DNA from: Gordonia sp. 'Campus'
Lineage (GTDB): Bacteria > Actinomycetota > Actinomycetes > Mycobacteriales > Mycobacteriaceae
Direction: 5' to 3'
Assembly (NCBI RefSeq): GCF_022206305.1
Contig: NZ_JAKOIW010000013.1
Span: 8,742 to 65,008 of the forward strand
DNA: 56,267 bases
Under the pieces are notes generated by a model. That model was not told where the DNA came from, ran no database searches, and saw nothing but the letters and a program-made list of their open reading frames with translations. How positions within the stretch are numbered: the stretch's first letter is position 1; each line of letters opens with the position of its first letter. The translations under genes were made by a program, and so were the position numbers. Of the stretch, positions 39,027 through 49,373 are shown one piece after another.

Positions 39027-42000
39027 GTGGTCACGACGACCGAGGGGTTTGTGCGCCGACCGCGCATCACGCCGCCGCGCACTCCCGGCGGTGAGGTCAA
39101 CATCCAGGCCCCGCCCGACGTCCCCCGGGTCGTACCCGGAAATCTACTGATGAAGCTGCTGCCGGTGGTCATGGTCGTGGCCGTCATCGGCATGGTCTCG
39201 CTGATGGTGGTCACCGGGGGCCGCAACATCCTGACCAACCCGCTGTTCATGATGTTCCCGCTGATGATGCTGATGTCGATGTTCGGCATGTTCGCGGCCG
39301 GCGGCCGCGGGGGCGGCAAGCGCGCGGGCGAACTCAACGAGGAGCGCAAGGACTACTTCCGCTATCTCGGTCAGCTCCGCGGGCAGGTGGTCGAGACCGT
39401 CGCCAACCAGCGCGCCGCGCGCACATGGAGTCATCCCGACCCCCACGCCCTGCTCGACGTCGTGGGCAGCAGACGTATGTGGGAACGACGTCCCAGCGAC
39501 ACCGACTTCGCGCATGTGCGTGTGGGCGTCGGCGTCCAGCGGCTGGCGACGCGCCTGATGCCGCCCGAGACCGGGCCGCTCGAGGACATCGAACCGGTGT
39601 CGATGGTCGCCCTGCGCCGCTTCGTCCGCACACATTCGGCCGTCTACCGGCTTCCGACGTCGATCTCGCTGCGCGGGTTCCCCGCCATCAACATCGAGGG
39701 CGCACGGCAGGAGACCCGTGAACTCATCCGGTCGATGATCGTGGAGCTGTGCGCGTTCCACGGTCCCGACCACCTCCACATCGGCATCGTCACCGGCGAC
39801 CCGGCGGGGGAGGCCTGGGACTGGGCCAAATGGCTGCCGCACGTGGGCCATCCGACGCTGCGCGACGGCGTGGGCGCGATGCGGATGATCTACCCGACGC
39901 TGGCCGATCTCGAGAACTCCATGGCCGCAGACCTTCTCGAGCGCGGCCGGTTCAGCAGGTCGGCGCCCCCGAGCGGCAACCGCGCGCACCTGGTGGTCAT
40001 CATCGACGACGGGTACGTCGCCGGCGACGAGCGCATCATCAACGACGCCGGAATGGAGGGCGTCACCGTCCTCGACCTCACCGCCCCGCCGGACGGGCTC
40101 GCGGTCCGGCGCGGTCTGCAACTCGTCGTCCGCGGCGGCAAGGTGTCCGCGCGCAGCGCCGCCGGCGTCGAGGAGTTCGCCGACATGGACTCCCTGACGA
40201 TCGCCGAGGCCGAGGCGATAGCGCGCCGGATGGCCCGCTATCGGCTGGCCACCGCGGCCACCTTGGCCAATCTCGAATCCGAGGCGACCTCGGCCGATCC
40301 CGGTCTGCCCGCGCTCCTGGGCATCGAGGACGCCGCCCGGTTCGACCCCTCGACCGCATGGCGGGGGCGCACCGGACGTGAACGGCTCCGCGTGCCGATC
40401 GGGTACACGCCGTCCGGCGCGCCGGTCGAGCTCGACATCAAGGAGAGCGCGCACGGCGGCATGGGGCCACACGGACTCTGCATCGGCGCAACGGGTTCGG
40501 GAAAATCCGAGTTCCTGCGGACGCTGGTCCTGGCGATGCTCGCCACGCATTCGCCGTCCGAGCTGAATCTCGTCCTGGTGGACTTCAAGGGCGGTGCCAC
40601 CTTCCTCGGTCTGGAATCGGCACCTCACGTCGCGGCGATCATCACCAACCTCGAGCAAGAGCTGTCGATGGTCGACCGTATGAAGGATGCGTTGTCGGGG
40701 GAGATGAACCGCCGCCAGGAGGTCCTGCGGGCGGCGGGCAACTACGCCAACGTCGCCGACTACGAACGGGCACGCGCGTCGGGCGTGCGCCTCGATCCTC
40801 TCCCGGCGCTCTTCATCGTCGTCGACGAGTTCTCCGAACTGCTCTCGCAGAAGCCGGATTTCGCCGAGCTGTTCGTCGCGATCGGTCGACTGGGCAGGTC
40901 GTTGCACATCCACCTGCTGCTGGCCTCGCAACGACTCGAGGAGGGCAAGCTCCGCGGACTGGACTCCCACCTGTCCTACCGCATCGGCCTGAAGACGTTC
41001 TCCGCCAACGAGTCCCGTTCGGTCCTCGGTGTGCCCGACGCCTACCATCTGCCGAGTGTCCCGGGATCGGCCTATCTGAAGTGCGATTCGGCCGACCCGA
41101 TCCGGTTCAACACCTCCTACGTGTCCGGTCCATACCACTCACCGACGGTCCCCGAGGTGTCGGACCAGACCACCGCGTCGTCGATGCGGCGCGGAAACCT
41201 CAAGGTGTTCACCGCCTTGCCGGTGCCGCTCGACGAGGGGGCCCCGCGGTCGCTGCTCGACCAGGCCGAGAGCCTCCTCGACGAGGAGCCGCCCGCACCC
41301 GAGTCGACGCCCGACTTCGAGCCGATCTCGGCGCCTGTGCCGACGCTCATGCAGACGATCGTCGAACGCATGGAGAACGCCGGACCGCCCGCGCACCGGG
41401 TGTGGTTGCCGCCCCTCGACGAATCCCCCACGGTGGAACATTTACTCGGGCAACGGGATTGGACGCAGCCGGCGGTCCCCGGCAATCTCGCGATACCGAT
41501 CGGGGTCGTCGACCGTCCCTATGATCAGCGGCGCGATCCGCTCGTGATCGACCTGTCCGGCGCGGCAGGCAACGTGGCGGTGGTGGGCGGACCCCAATCG
41601 GGAAAGTCCACGACGCTGCGCACGTTCATCATGGCGGCCGCGGCATCGCACACCCCGGAGCAGGTCCAGTTCTACTGCCTGGACTTCGGCGGTGGCAGCC
41701 TGGCGGGCCTCGCCGGGCTGCCCCACGTGGGTTCGGTCGCTTCACGTGGCGACATGGACGCCGTGCGCCGCACCGTCGCCGAGGTCGCGGCCGTCGTCCG
41801 GGCCCGCGAATCGCTGTTCGCCCGGCTCGGCATCGAGTCGATGCGCGACTACCGGGCCCGGCGTGCGACATGGTTCGCCACCGGCGACGTCGGACCCGAG
41901 GACCCGCTCGCCCCGGCCGACCCACTGGCGGCCGACCGCTTCGGAGATGTGTTTCTCGTCCTCGACGGCATCACTGTGCTGCGCTCCGAGCTGGAGTCCC

Positions 42001-43121
42001 TCGAGGAACAGATCACCTCGATCGTGTCGCAGGGCCTGAGCTTCGGCGTCCACGTCGTGGTCAGCGCGTCCCGCTGGGCCGAGGTCCGTCCGGCCGTCCG
42101 CGACCTGATGGGTACCCGCATCGAGCTCCGCCTCGGCGACCCGATGGATTCCGACATGGGACGCCGTGCGGCCGCACTGGTCCCGCAGAACCGTCCGGGC
42201 CGCGGTCTCACCGGTCAGGAACTGCACATGCTCATCGCACTGCCGCGGCTCGACCCGGTCAGCAGCGCCGAGTCGCTGCCCGCGGGAGTCGCGCAGTCGG
42301 TCGAGCAGATCGCGAGCGCCTATCCGGGCCGGTCGGCGATGGCGGTCCGCAAGCTGAGCACCGAGATCGACTTCACGTCCGTTCAGCGCGCGGTCACCGA
42401 GGCCGGACTCACGCTCGCTCCCAACCAGGTCGCCATCGGGGTCGGGGAACTCGAACTCGCCCCGGTGATCCTCGACTTCACCACCCAGCCGCATGTCATG
42501 GCCTTCGCCGACGTCGAACACGGCAAGACGAACCTCCTCCGGACGATCGTGACCGGGTTGGTCGCGAACGCGACGCCGGACGAGGTGCGGATCGTGTTCA
42601 TCGACTACCGCCGCACCATGCTGGGCATCATCGACGGCGACCATTTGGCCGGGTACGCGAGCTCACCCGATCGCGCCGCGTCGATGATGACCGAGCTCGC
42701 GGCGTACCTGAAGAGTCGGATGCCCCCGGAGGACGTGACGGTGCAGCAGCTACGGGACCGCACGTGGCTGGCCGGTCAGCCCGAGGTCTACGTCGTGGTC
42801 GACGACTACGACATGGTCGCCACGTCCACCGGCAATCCGATGGCCCCGATCGTCGAACTCGCCTCGCACGCACGGGACATCGGCCTGCACATCGTGCTGG
42901 CCCGCCGCTCTGGCGGGCTCGGACGCGCGATGTTCGATCCACTGATAGCCCGGTTGAAGGACCTGTCGTCGGACATCCTGCTCATGAGCGGAGACCGCGA
43001 CGAGGGCTTCATCACCGGCCGGTCGCGGATGCAGAGTCTGGTCCCCGGCCGTGGCGAGCTGGTGTCGCGGACCCGGCCCCAGGAGATGATCCAGGTCGCC
43101 CACCTCCCGCTCGGCGACTAG
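39027..43121 (+). CDS. eccC4: ESX type VII motor ATPase EccC (fused)
   Basis: EccC is the FtsK/SpoIIIE-like motor that recognises Esx-type substrates. The 1364-residue single-chain form has two N-terminal membrane segments (LLPVVMVVAVIGMVSLMVV and LFMMFPLMMLMSMFGMFAA), then three ATPase domains with Walker A GATGSGKSEF (about 490), GGPQSGKSTT (about 857) and a shorter VEHGKTNLLRT (about 1170). Walker B of domain 1 is FIVVDEFSELL. GTG 39027 is preceded by AGGGGGG; a longer in-frame extension to 38718 lies over eccD and is rejected. The next gene starts 5 nt later. Confidence 0.95.
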   Translation: MVTTTEGFVRRPRITPPRTPGGEVNIQAPPDVPRVVPGNLLMKLLPVVMVVAVIGMVSLMVVTGGRNILTNPLFMMFPLMMLMSMFGMFAAGGRGGGKRAGELNEERKDYFRYLGQLRGQVVETVANQRAARTWSHPDPHALLDVVGSRRMWERRPSDTDFAHVRVGVGVQRLATRLMPPETGPLEDIEPVSMVALRRFVRTHSAVYRLPTSISLRGFPAINIEGARQETRELIRSMIVELCAFHGPDHLHIGIVTGDPAGEAWDWAKWLPHVGHPTLRDGVGAMRMIYPTLADLENSMAADLLERGRFSRSAPPSGNRAHLVVIIDDGYVAGDERIINDAGMEGVTVLDLTAPPDGLAVRRGLQLVVRGGKVSARSAAGVEEFADMDSLTIAEAEAIARRMARYRLATAATLANLESEATSADPGLPALLGIEDAARFDPSTAWRGRTGRERLRVPIGYTPSGAPVELDIKESAHGGMGPHGLCIGATGSGKSEFLRTLVLAMLATHSPSELNLVLVDFKGGATFLGLESAPHVAAIITNLEQELSMVDRMKDALSGEMNRRQEVLRAAGNYANVADYERARASGVRLDPLPALFIVVDEFSELLSQKPDFAELFVAIGRLGRSLHIHLLLASQRLEEGKLRGLDSHLSYRIGLKTFSANESRSVLGVPDAYHLPSVPGSAYLKCDSADPIRFNTSYVSGPYHSPTVPEVSDQTTASSMRRGNLKVFTALPVPLDEGAPRSLLDQAESLLDEEPPAPESTPDFEPISAPVPTLMQTIVERMENAGPPAHRVWLPPLDESPTVEHLLGQRDWTQPAVPGNLAIPIGVVDRPYDQRRDPLVIDLSGAAGNVAVVGGPQSGKSTTLRTFIMAAAASHTPEQVQFYCLDFGGGSLAGLAGLPHVGSVASRGDMDAVRRTVAEVAAVVRARESLFARLGIESMRDYRARRATWFATGDVGPEDPLAPADPLAADRFGDVFLVLDGITVLRSELESLEEQITSIVSQGLSFGVHVVVSASRWAEVRPAVRDLMGTRIELRLGDPMDSDMGRRAAALVPQNRPGRGLTGQELHMLIALPRLDPVSSAESLPAGVAQSVEQIASAYPGRSAMAVRKLSTEIDFTSVQRAVTEAGLTLAPNQVAIGVGELELAPVILDFTTQPHVMAFADVEHGKTNLLRTIVTGLVANATPDEVRIVFIDYRRTMLGIIDGDHLAGYASSPDRAASMMTELAAYLKSRMPPEDVTVQQLRDRTWLAGQPEVYVVVDDYDMVATSTGNPMAPIVELASHARDIGLHIVLARRSGGLGRAMFDPLIARLKDLSSDILLMSGDRDEGFITGRSRMQSLVPGRGELVSRTRPQEMIQVAHLPLGD

Positions 43122-43126
43122 CCCGC

Positions 43127-44479
43127 ATGACCTCGCCACGGGATGCCGGTGGTGGCCCACGCCGTTCGGCGCGCGTGACGGGGTCGGACCGGCCCACGGT
43201 CGTGGACCTCGCCTTCGGGACGCCGCGGATCTGGGAGCCCGGAGCCGGCCTGCGCGACACCGGCTGCGATGTGCGTGCTCTGCTACAGGGCGTCGACGAG
43301 ATGAGCATCGTGCTCGACGGTCGTCGCCACCATCTACGTCAGGCCTGGCAGCAAGCCTTCGGCGCGATGGGGATCGGCGGATCGGGGTTCACGGGCCGGA
43401 CGGTTCTCGTCGGGCATCCCAGCACGTGGGGTCCGCGTCGGGCGTCCGCGCTGGCCGATGCCGCGGGTCCCGGGTCGACGGTGATGCTCGTGCCGCGGGC
43501 CGTGCTGATCGCACGCAGCCACGCCGACCTCACCGTCCGACGCTGCGCCGTCGTCGAGACCACCCACCTGCCGGCGCGTCCCGTCGATCCCGCCCATCCG
43601 CGTCCGGCGATGTGGGATGTGCAGATCGTGAGCCGGCGTCCGGACGGCTGGGTCATCGAACGTTGCGGTGTGATCCCCGCATCCGCTCCCGAGGCGGGCC
43701 TCGCACTCATCGACGATTCGGTGGAGGCGGTGTTCGTCGACGGCGACGATGCGGGGGAGGTGGCCTCGGCGATCGATCTCGTCGCCGCGCATGCGGTCGC
43801 CGGACGCGTCGTCGCGGTGGATCGGGCTCTCGTGGTGCGTCTGGGGCATCGAACCGGCGCAGCCGATGCCGGGCCCGGGGTCAAGCAGCCGGTGGTGGAC
43901 CCCGAACCCCGCGACGGCCCCGGGTGGCGGTCGCGCCCGCTCCTGGCCGGGGCGGCAGTCATCGCGGTACTCGTCGTCGCCGGGGCGTTCGCGGTGGGGT
44001 GGTGGCAGCGCGACGGCGCACCGCCCTCCTCGGTGGCCGATGTCCAGGTGGGACGCGCGCAGCTGTCGGTGCCGGGCGGGTGGCGACACTCCGGTCAGGA
44101 CACCCCGAGCGGTACGGTCGACGACCCCAGCACGTCGCGCGCGGTGTTCGTCGACGAATCCGACGGACGACGCATCATCGTCGTGCTGACCGAGGTGCGG
44201 GCGGGGTCGACCCGCGACTCGGTGGCGACCAGCCTGCGCAACCGCATCGACCAGCGGGGTGACGATGTGGTGACCGAGTTCTCGGCCGACACCAGGTTCG
44301 CCGGCCGCGACGTCATCGGTTACCGGGAGGCGCCCGCCTCCGGGAGTGCGATCCGGTGGTATGTCATCGTCGACGACGGACTGCAGGTCTCCATCGGCTG
44401 TCAGGCGGGAGGCGCCGCCGAAACCGTCGACCCGGAGTGCGAACAGGCGGTCCGCACCGCGCGCGTGGCGCCCCGATGA
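43127..44479 (+). CDS. Type VII secretion-associated protein (Rv3446c-like)
   Basis: The 450-residue protein has a cytosolic N-terminal half resembling an actin-like/ATPase fragment ([35 protein letters not shown]), a membrane helix ([22 protein letters not shown], about 267-288), and an extracytoplasmic C-terminal domain [17 protein letters not shown]...VIGYREAP typical of the T7SS-associated Rv3446c family. Encoded directly after eccC and before rplM, as in mycobacteria, but without the intervening esxU-esxT. Exact role unknown. Confidence 0.85.
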   Translation: MTSPRDAGGGPRRSARVTGSDRPTVVDLAFGTPRIWEPGAGLRDTGCDVRALLQGVDEMSIVLDGRRHHLRQAWQQAFGAMGIGGSGFTGRTVLVGHPSTWGPRRASALADAAGPGSTVMLVPRAVLIARSHADLTVRRCAVVETTHLPARPVDPAHPRPAMWDVQIVSRRPDGWVIERCGVIPASAPEAGLALIDDSVEAVFVDGDDAGEVASAIDLVAAHAVAGRVVAVDRALVVRLGHRTGAADAGPGVKQPVVDPEPRDGPGWRSRPLLAGAAVIAVLVVAGAFAVGWWQRDGAPPSSVADVQVGRAQLSVPGGWRHSGQDTPSGTVDDPSTSRAVFVDESDGRRIIVVLTEVRAGSTRDSVATSLRNRIDQRGDDVVTEFSADTRFAGRDVIGYREAPASGSAIRWYVIVDDGLQVSIGCQAGGAAETVDPECEQAVRTARVAPR

Positions 44480-44484
44480 GCGTT

Positions 44485-44514
44485 TTGACCCTGACCTGCG
44501 CGGTCGCGTAACCT
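44485..44514 (+). promoter_or_regulatory. Promoter of rplM-rpsI-glmM
   Basis: TTGACC (44485-44490) and TAACCT (44509-44514) are spaced 18 nt, a good sigma-A-type promoter. Predicted start near 44521 gives a leader of about 130 nt. Confidence 0.6.
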
Positions 44515-44522
44515 GGGTCGCT

Positions 44523-44623
44523 GGTGCTCGGCGCCTGGTGCACGTTCGTGCGTCCAGGCAGCCGGAGGCCCGGGTCCCCACTGGTCGCCGGGAACAACCT
44601 CTGCCGCGCATCCGACCAGCACC
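44523..44623 (+). ncRNA. Structured rplM 5' leader
   Basis: A hairpin GCCTGG-GCACG-TT-CGTGC-CCAGGC spans 44533-44559. Outer bases GGTGCTCGG (44523-44531) can pair with CCG...AGCACC (44612-44623) across a 3-nt bulge, closing the whole leader. It ends 25 nt before the rplM start. It may be an autoregulatory ribosomal-protein leader; I cannot match it to a known family. Confidence 0.4.
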
Positions 44624-44648
44624 CACAAGACAAGAGTTGAGGACAACT

Positions 44649-45088
44649 GTGCCTACCTACACCCCGAAGGCCGGTGACATCACGCGTACGTGGCATGTCA
44701 TCGACGCCGAGAACGTGGTGCTCGGCCGGCTGGCCGTGCAGGTCGCGAACCTGCTCCGCGGCAAGCACAAGCCGACCTACGCCCCGCACATGGACGGCGG
44801 CGACTTCGTCGTCATCATCAACGCGGAGAAGGTTGCGCTGACCAGCAACAAGGCCGACCGCAAGCTGAACTACACCCACTCGGGGCACCCCGGTGGGCTC
44901 AAGTCCCGCACCACCACCGAACTGCTCGCGACCTACCCTGAGCGCGTCATCGAGAAGGCCGTCAAGGGCATGCTCCCGTCGACCAAGCTCGGCAACGCCA
45001 TGGCCTCGAAGCTGAAGGTCTACGCAGGCCCGAATCATCCGCACGCGGCCCAGCGCCCCGTCCCCTTCGAGATCAAGCAGGTGGCCCA

Positions 45089-45092
<4 letters not shown>
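44649..45092 (+). CDS. rplM: 50S ribosomal protein L13
   Basis: The 147-residue protein matches L13 across its length: [44 protein letters not shown] and the C-terminal [13 protein letters not shown]. It is an early-assembling 23S rRNA-binding protein. The GTG start has GAGGACAACT upstream. It overlaps rpsI by GTGA, the usual L13-S9 operon. Confidence 0.98.
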
Positions 45093-45637
<545 letters not shown>

Positions 45638-45639
45638 TC

Positions 45640-46995
45640 TTGGCACGCCTTTTCGGAACCGACGGCGTCCGAGGCCTGGCCAACGCCGAGCTCACCCCAG
45701 AGCTCGCGTTGCGCCTGGCCTCGGCCGCCGCGGTCGTTTTCCAGGAACTGCCAGCCTCGGATCCCGGCGCGAGCACGCGTCGGCCGCGTGCCGTCGTGGG
45801 CCGCGATCCACGCGCCTCGGGCGAGATGCTCGAGGCCGCGGTGTGCGCCGGTCTCGCGGCGACCGGTGTCGACGCGATCTGCATCGGCGTCGTGCCGACC
45901 CCGGCGGTGGCGTTCCTGACCGCGGACTACCACGCCGACTTCGGGGTGATGATCTCCGCATCCCACAACCCCATGCCCGACAACGGGATCAAGTTCTTCT
46001 CGGCCGGGGGCCACAAACTCGAGGACGAGGTCGAGGACCGCATCGAGGCGGCCATGGAGGACGACATCGTGCGCCCCATCGGTGCCGCGGTGGGACGTGT
46101 CCTCGACGCCCCCGACGCGGGCGAGCGCTATCGCAAGCACCTCGCGCAGGCGATCGACACGCGGCTCGACGGGCTGACCGTCGTCGTCGATTGCGCGCAC
46201 GGCTCGGCATCGCAGCTTGGACCGCAGGCCTACGCCGACGCAGGCGCGACGGTCATCGCCATCCACGCCGAGCCCGACGGCCTGAACATCAACGCCGACT
46301 GCGGCTCCACGCACATGGACAAGCTGCAGGCGGCTGTGCTCGAACACGGAGCCGACCTGGGACTGGCGCACGACGGTGACGCGGACCGTTGTCTCGCAGT
46401 CGATTCCACCGGTCAGATCGTCGACGGCGACGCCATCATGGCGGTCCTTGCGACCTCGTTGCGTGATCAGGGCAAGCTCCGTGAGAACGTGCTCGTCGCC
46501 ACGGTCATGAGCAATCTCGGACTCCACATCGCCATGCGCGAGGCGGGTATCACCGTCCACACCACCGCGGTCGGCGATCGTTACGTGGTCGAGGAACTCC
46601 GCCGCGGTGGTTACTCGCTGGGTGGCGAGCAATCCGGGCACATCGTCGTCCCGGGGTCGGGGACGACCGGCGACGGCATCCTCACCGGCCTCATGATCAT
46701 GGCCCGCATGGCGGCCACCTCCTCGCGACTGGCCGACCTCGCCGGCATCGTCACGGTGCTGCCGCAGGAACTGATCAACGTGCGGGTCGGTGACAAACAT
46801 GCTGTCGCGCACTCGGACTCGGTCAAACAGGCGGTTACCGCCGCCGAAGCCGAACTGGGGGAGACCGGCCGCGTCCTGCTGCGACCCTCCGGAACCGAGC
46901 AGCTCGTACGCGTCATGGTGGAGGCCGCGACACCCGAGGTCGCACTGGAGGTCGCGGGCCGCCTGGCCGGCGTCGTCGAGAGCGCCGGCGGATGA
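45640..46995 (+). CDS. glmM: Phosphoglucosamine mutase
   Basis: GlmM converts glucosamine 6-phosphate to glucosamine 1-phosphate for UDP-GlcNAc and the cell wall. The 451-residue protein has [13 protein letters not shown], the phosphoserine loop [17 protein letters not shown], the metal loop DGDADRC and the sugar-specificity GGEQSGH. It starts with a rare TTG, 2 nt after the rpsI stop and with no clear ribosome-binding site, so it probably depends on coupling to rpsI. It overlaps the HAD gene by ATGA. glmS lies 3.7 kb downstream. Confidence 0.96.
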   Translation: MARLFGTDGVRGLANAELTPELALRLASAAAVVFQELPASDPGASTRRPRAVVGRDPRASGEMLEAAVCAGLAATGVDAICIGVVPTPAVAFLTADYHADFGVMISASHNPMPDNGIKFFSAGGHKLEDEVEDRIEAAMEDDIVRPIGAAVGRVLDAPDAGERYRKHLAQAIDTRLDGLTVVVDCAHGSASQLGPQAYADAGATVIAIHAEPDGLNINADCGSTHMDKLQAAVLEHGADLGLAHDGDADRCLAVDSTGQIVDGDAIMAVLATSLRDQGKLRENVLVATVMSNLGLHIAMREAGITVHTTAVGDRYVVEELRRGGYSLGGEQSGHIVVPGSGTTGDGILTGLMIMARMAATSSRLADLAGIVTVLPQELINVRVGDKHAVAHSDSVKQAVTAAEAELGETGRVLLRPSGTEQLVRVMVEAATPEVALEVAGRLAGVVESAGG

Positions 46996-47696
46996 CCGGC
47001 CCGACGCCCCCGCGGGGCGTCCTGTTCGACTTCTCCGGCACGCTGTTCCGCTTCGAGGCTCGTGACGAGTGGTTCGCGGAGCTGCGCGACGATTCCGGCG
47101 CGCCGTTCGACGCGGCCCGCCAATCCGAGATCATCCGACGAATGGTTGCGCCCGTGGGCATCCCCGACGGGATCTTCGGCGACGATCGCATCGCCTGGGA
47201 ACGGCGCGACCTCGATCCCGAACTCCACCGGGCCGGCTACCTGGCACTGCTGCGCGAGGCGGGGATGGGCAACACCGCCCACGCCTCGTCGCTCTACAAC
47301 CGGGTGCTCGACCCGTCGTCGTGGGTACCGTTCCACGACACCGTCGCCGTGCTCCAGAAGCTGGCCGCCTCCGACGTCCCGATCGGCATCGTCAGCAACA
47401 TCGCCTTCGATCTGCGTAAGGTCCTCGCCCTGCACGGGGTGGAGGACCTGGTCGGCGCATGCGCGCTGTCGTACGAGGTCGGCGCGATCAAGCCGGATCC
47501 CCAGATCTTCCGTGCCGCGCTCGATCCGCTCGGCGTGCCGCCGACCGAGGTGCTCATGGTCGGCGACAGCGAGACCGCCGACGGCGGCGCCCGCGACCTG
47601 GGCTGCTCGTTCGCGCTGGTGCACGACGTCCCGGCCGGCGATCGCCCCACCGCGCTCCTCGACGCGGTCACCGCGCACGGTCTTCTCGCCCCGTAG
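46992..47696 (+). CDS. HAD-like protein with altered catalytic motif
   Basis: The 234-residue protein has a haloacid dehalogenase fold with cap: motif [14 protein letters not shown], motif [11 protein letters not shown], motif [13 protein letters not shown] and motif [18 protein letters not shown]. Motif I reads DFSGT where phosphatases have DxDGT, so the second, acid-base Asp is Ser. Phosphatase activity may be weak or of a different type. ATGA overlap with glmM suggests a link to amino-sugar phosphate metabolism. Substrate unknown. Confidence 0.85.
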   Translation: MTGPTPPRGVLFDFSGTLFRFEARDEWFAELRDDSGAPFDAARQSEIIRRMVAPVGIPDGIFGDDRIAWERRDLDPELHRAGYLALLREAGMGNTAHASSLYNRVLDPSSWVPFHDTVAVLQKLAASDVPIGIVSNIAFDLRKVLALHGVEDLVGACALSYEVGAIKPDPQIFRAALDPLGVPPTEVLMVGDSETADGGARDLGCSFALVHDVPAGDRPTALLDAVTAHGLLAP

Positions 47697-47728
47697 GGAA
47701 CCCGACCGCACTACGCTGCGTCAAAGAA

Positions 47729-47762
47729 TGCAGAGCAGGGTCCAAGACTGCAGAGCAGGGTC
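47729..47762 (+). repeat. 14-bp direct repeat, 20-bp period, upstream of the ESX-like cassette
   Basis: TGCAGAGCAGGGTC occurs at 47729-47742 and 47749-47762. The similarity extends over most of the 20-nt period (CAAAGA versus CCAAGAC before each copy). Two same-phase sites two helical turns apart suggest an activator or repressor site for the following operon. Confidence 0.6.
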
Positions 47763-47817
47763 GGTTCCGGAGGACAACCGGGTGGACCCACGAGTCGGAG
47801 CGGCGGGGAGGGGTGGC

Positions 47818-48198
47818 GTGGACGACATCGATCGGCGCCCGATCGCCATGGACACCGCGCAGGTGTCCGCGGTCGCGGGTTTCTACCGGAGATCGTCTCT
47901 CGTCCTGAGCGCGGTCGCCGACGACCTGGCGGCGCACGACTTCGGTGGGTGGGCGCGGACGCGTCCCGAGTCATCCGGTGGCGCGTCGATCGGAGCCGCG
48001 ACGACGTTCGACGAACTGGCTACGACGTACCGGAAGCTGAGTGCGACTCTGGCGCAACGACTTCGGGAGCAGGCCGGCGCAGCGGGAGAACTCGCCGACA
48101 CTCTTCGCAACAGCGCGATCCTGATGTCCGACGGTGACGACCACGTCGCAGGCGAGATCACGCGGGCGCTACCCGCTGCCCGAACGGACTTCGGATGA
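47818..48198 (+). CDS. ESX/EspC-like helical protein (Rv3440c position)
   Basis: The 126-residue protein is mainly two long helices around a central HDFGGWARTRP turn, and ends its second helix with LMSDGDDHVAGEI, resembling the (Y)xxxD...A ending of EspC/WXG-type type VII substrates, although Tyr is replaced. No signal peptide. GTG 47818 has GGGGAGGGG upstream; GTG 47782 with GGAGG is an equally credible start adding 12 residues. First of three genes joined by 4-nt overlaps. Position corresponds to Rv3440c. Secretion is inferred. Confidence 0.6.
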   Translation: MDDIDRRPIAMDTAQVSAVAGFYRRSSLVLSAVADDLAAHDFGGWARTRPESSGGASIGAATTFDELATTYRKLSATLAQRLREQAGAAGELADTLRNSAILMSDGDDHVAGEITRALPAARTDFG

Positions 48199-49373
48199 GG
48201 CGCGGCGAGGACTCCCTGACAGTGCTGCGCCAGGACGCGGGCACAGGTGTGGAGTCGCTGATCGACCTGGTCGCCGCCGGCCGTCTCATGGGTGTCGCGG
48301 CGCCCACCGCCGACGCTCTCCGGCACGGTCTGGGCGCCATCGATCGGTTCGACGTCGCCGCACTGTCCGCCGACAGCCGGGCCCTGGTGGCGGCGCATCG
48401 TACGGTGTCCGAGCAGCTTCACCATCTCCCTGAACAGCAGGTCCGCCTCGACGACGGATGGAACAGCGATGCCGCGGTCGTGGCGATCGGTGCGGTCATC
48501 GACCACCAGCGCCGCGCGGAGTCCGACCTGCACATGTTGCGGACGCTCACCGACGCGGCCTCGGCGGCGGCGTCCGGGATCGACAGGTTGCTCCGCACGT
48601 TCTATCTCACGGTGGCCCGGCTCTCGGTTCCGTCGGTCGCGGGTGTGCCCCCCGCCGAGCTACCCCAGGCCGTGCTGACCGGGCGCGTTCCCGCAGCGGT
48701 GGCGATCGAGGACATCCGATCGAGGGTGGAACTGTTCACCACCGCCGCCGACGCCACCGCCCGCGGCATCGCCGGGATTCTCGACCTCCTGAACCGATCG
48801 CTCGACGGGATCGACGACGAGGCCTATCCCACAGACGTCCGGTCCGCGACTCCTGAGCCGCCGCAAGCAGAACCCGTGCGGTCGTCGGTCCCGCCGTCGT
48901 CGCATCATCTCGCCGGCCACACCGACTCCGGGCTCACGGCGGGCGCGCCGGATCCCTCATCACTCCGACCGTGGCTCTCCGAATCGACGACCGAGCATCT
49001 CCCGGCCGACGGTTCAGCGGCACTCTCCGGTTCACCCGGTCCCGAAGCCGCCCGCCCAGCCGCGCCGGCCGAGACCGCGGGCAGCACCCGCGGGAGTGAG
49101 GACGACGTCGACGTCCCCTTCCGCTTGCGCGGCCTCGCCGGGGCACCCGAATCCGATCAGGTCGCATCCGGCAACCCTGCGTCCGTTCAGCCCGGATCCG
49201 AGGGAGCACACCAGCAGTCGACGACGACGGCCCGTGCCGTTGCCGACACGGCTCGCACCACACCCGACGCCGATCCGGACCCGCCGGACCCGCCGGACCG
49301 GACGAACCCGTCGGGCCGCTCCTCCGGTGACCTGGCCTCGTCTGGGGATCTGGCACTGGCGGGTGACCAGTGA
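48195..49373 (+). CDS. Helical WXG-like protein with disordered Pro-rich tail
   Basis: The 392-residue protein has an all-helical first half (to about residue 220) with a WNSDAAVVAIGAVIDH segment that resembles the W-x-x turn of ESX-type helical hairpins. The second half is disordered, rich in Pro, Ser, Ala and Asp. No membrane segment or signal peptide. It overlaps its neighbours at both ends (ATGA, GTGA). It corresponds in place and composition to the Ala/Pro-rich Rv3439c. Function unknown; a large ESX substrate or scaffold is a hypothesis. Confidence 0.6.
   Translation: MRRGEDSLTVLRQDAGTGVESLIDLVAAGRLMGVAAPTADALRHGLGAIDRFDVAALSADSRALVAAHRTVSEQLHHLPEQQVRLDDGWNSDAAVVAIGAVIDHQRRAESDLHMLRTLTDAASAAASGIDRLLRTFYLTVARLSVPSVAGVPPAELPQAVLTGRVPAAVAIEDIRSRVELFTTAADATARGIAGILDLLNRSLDGIDDEAYPTDVRSATPEPPQAEPVRSSVPPSSHHLAGHTDSGLTAGAPDPSSLRPWLSESTTEHLPADGSAALSGSPGPEAARPAAPAETAGSTRGSEDDVDVPFRLRGLAGAPESDQVASGNPASVQPGSEGAHQQSTTTARAVADTARTTPDADPDPPDPPDRTNPSGRSSGDLASSGDLALAGDQ

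Noticed and set aside
39144..41138. 664-codon minus-strand open frame opposite eccC
   Set aside because: Antisense shadow of a conserved ATPase gene; the protein is His/Arg/Gly-rich without motifs.
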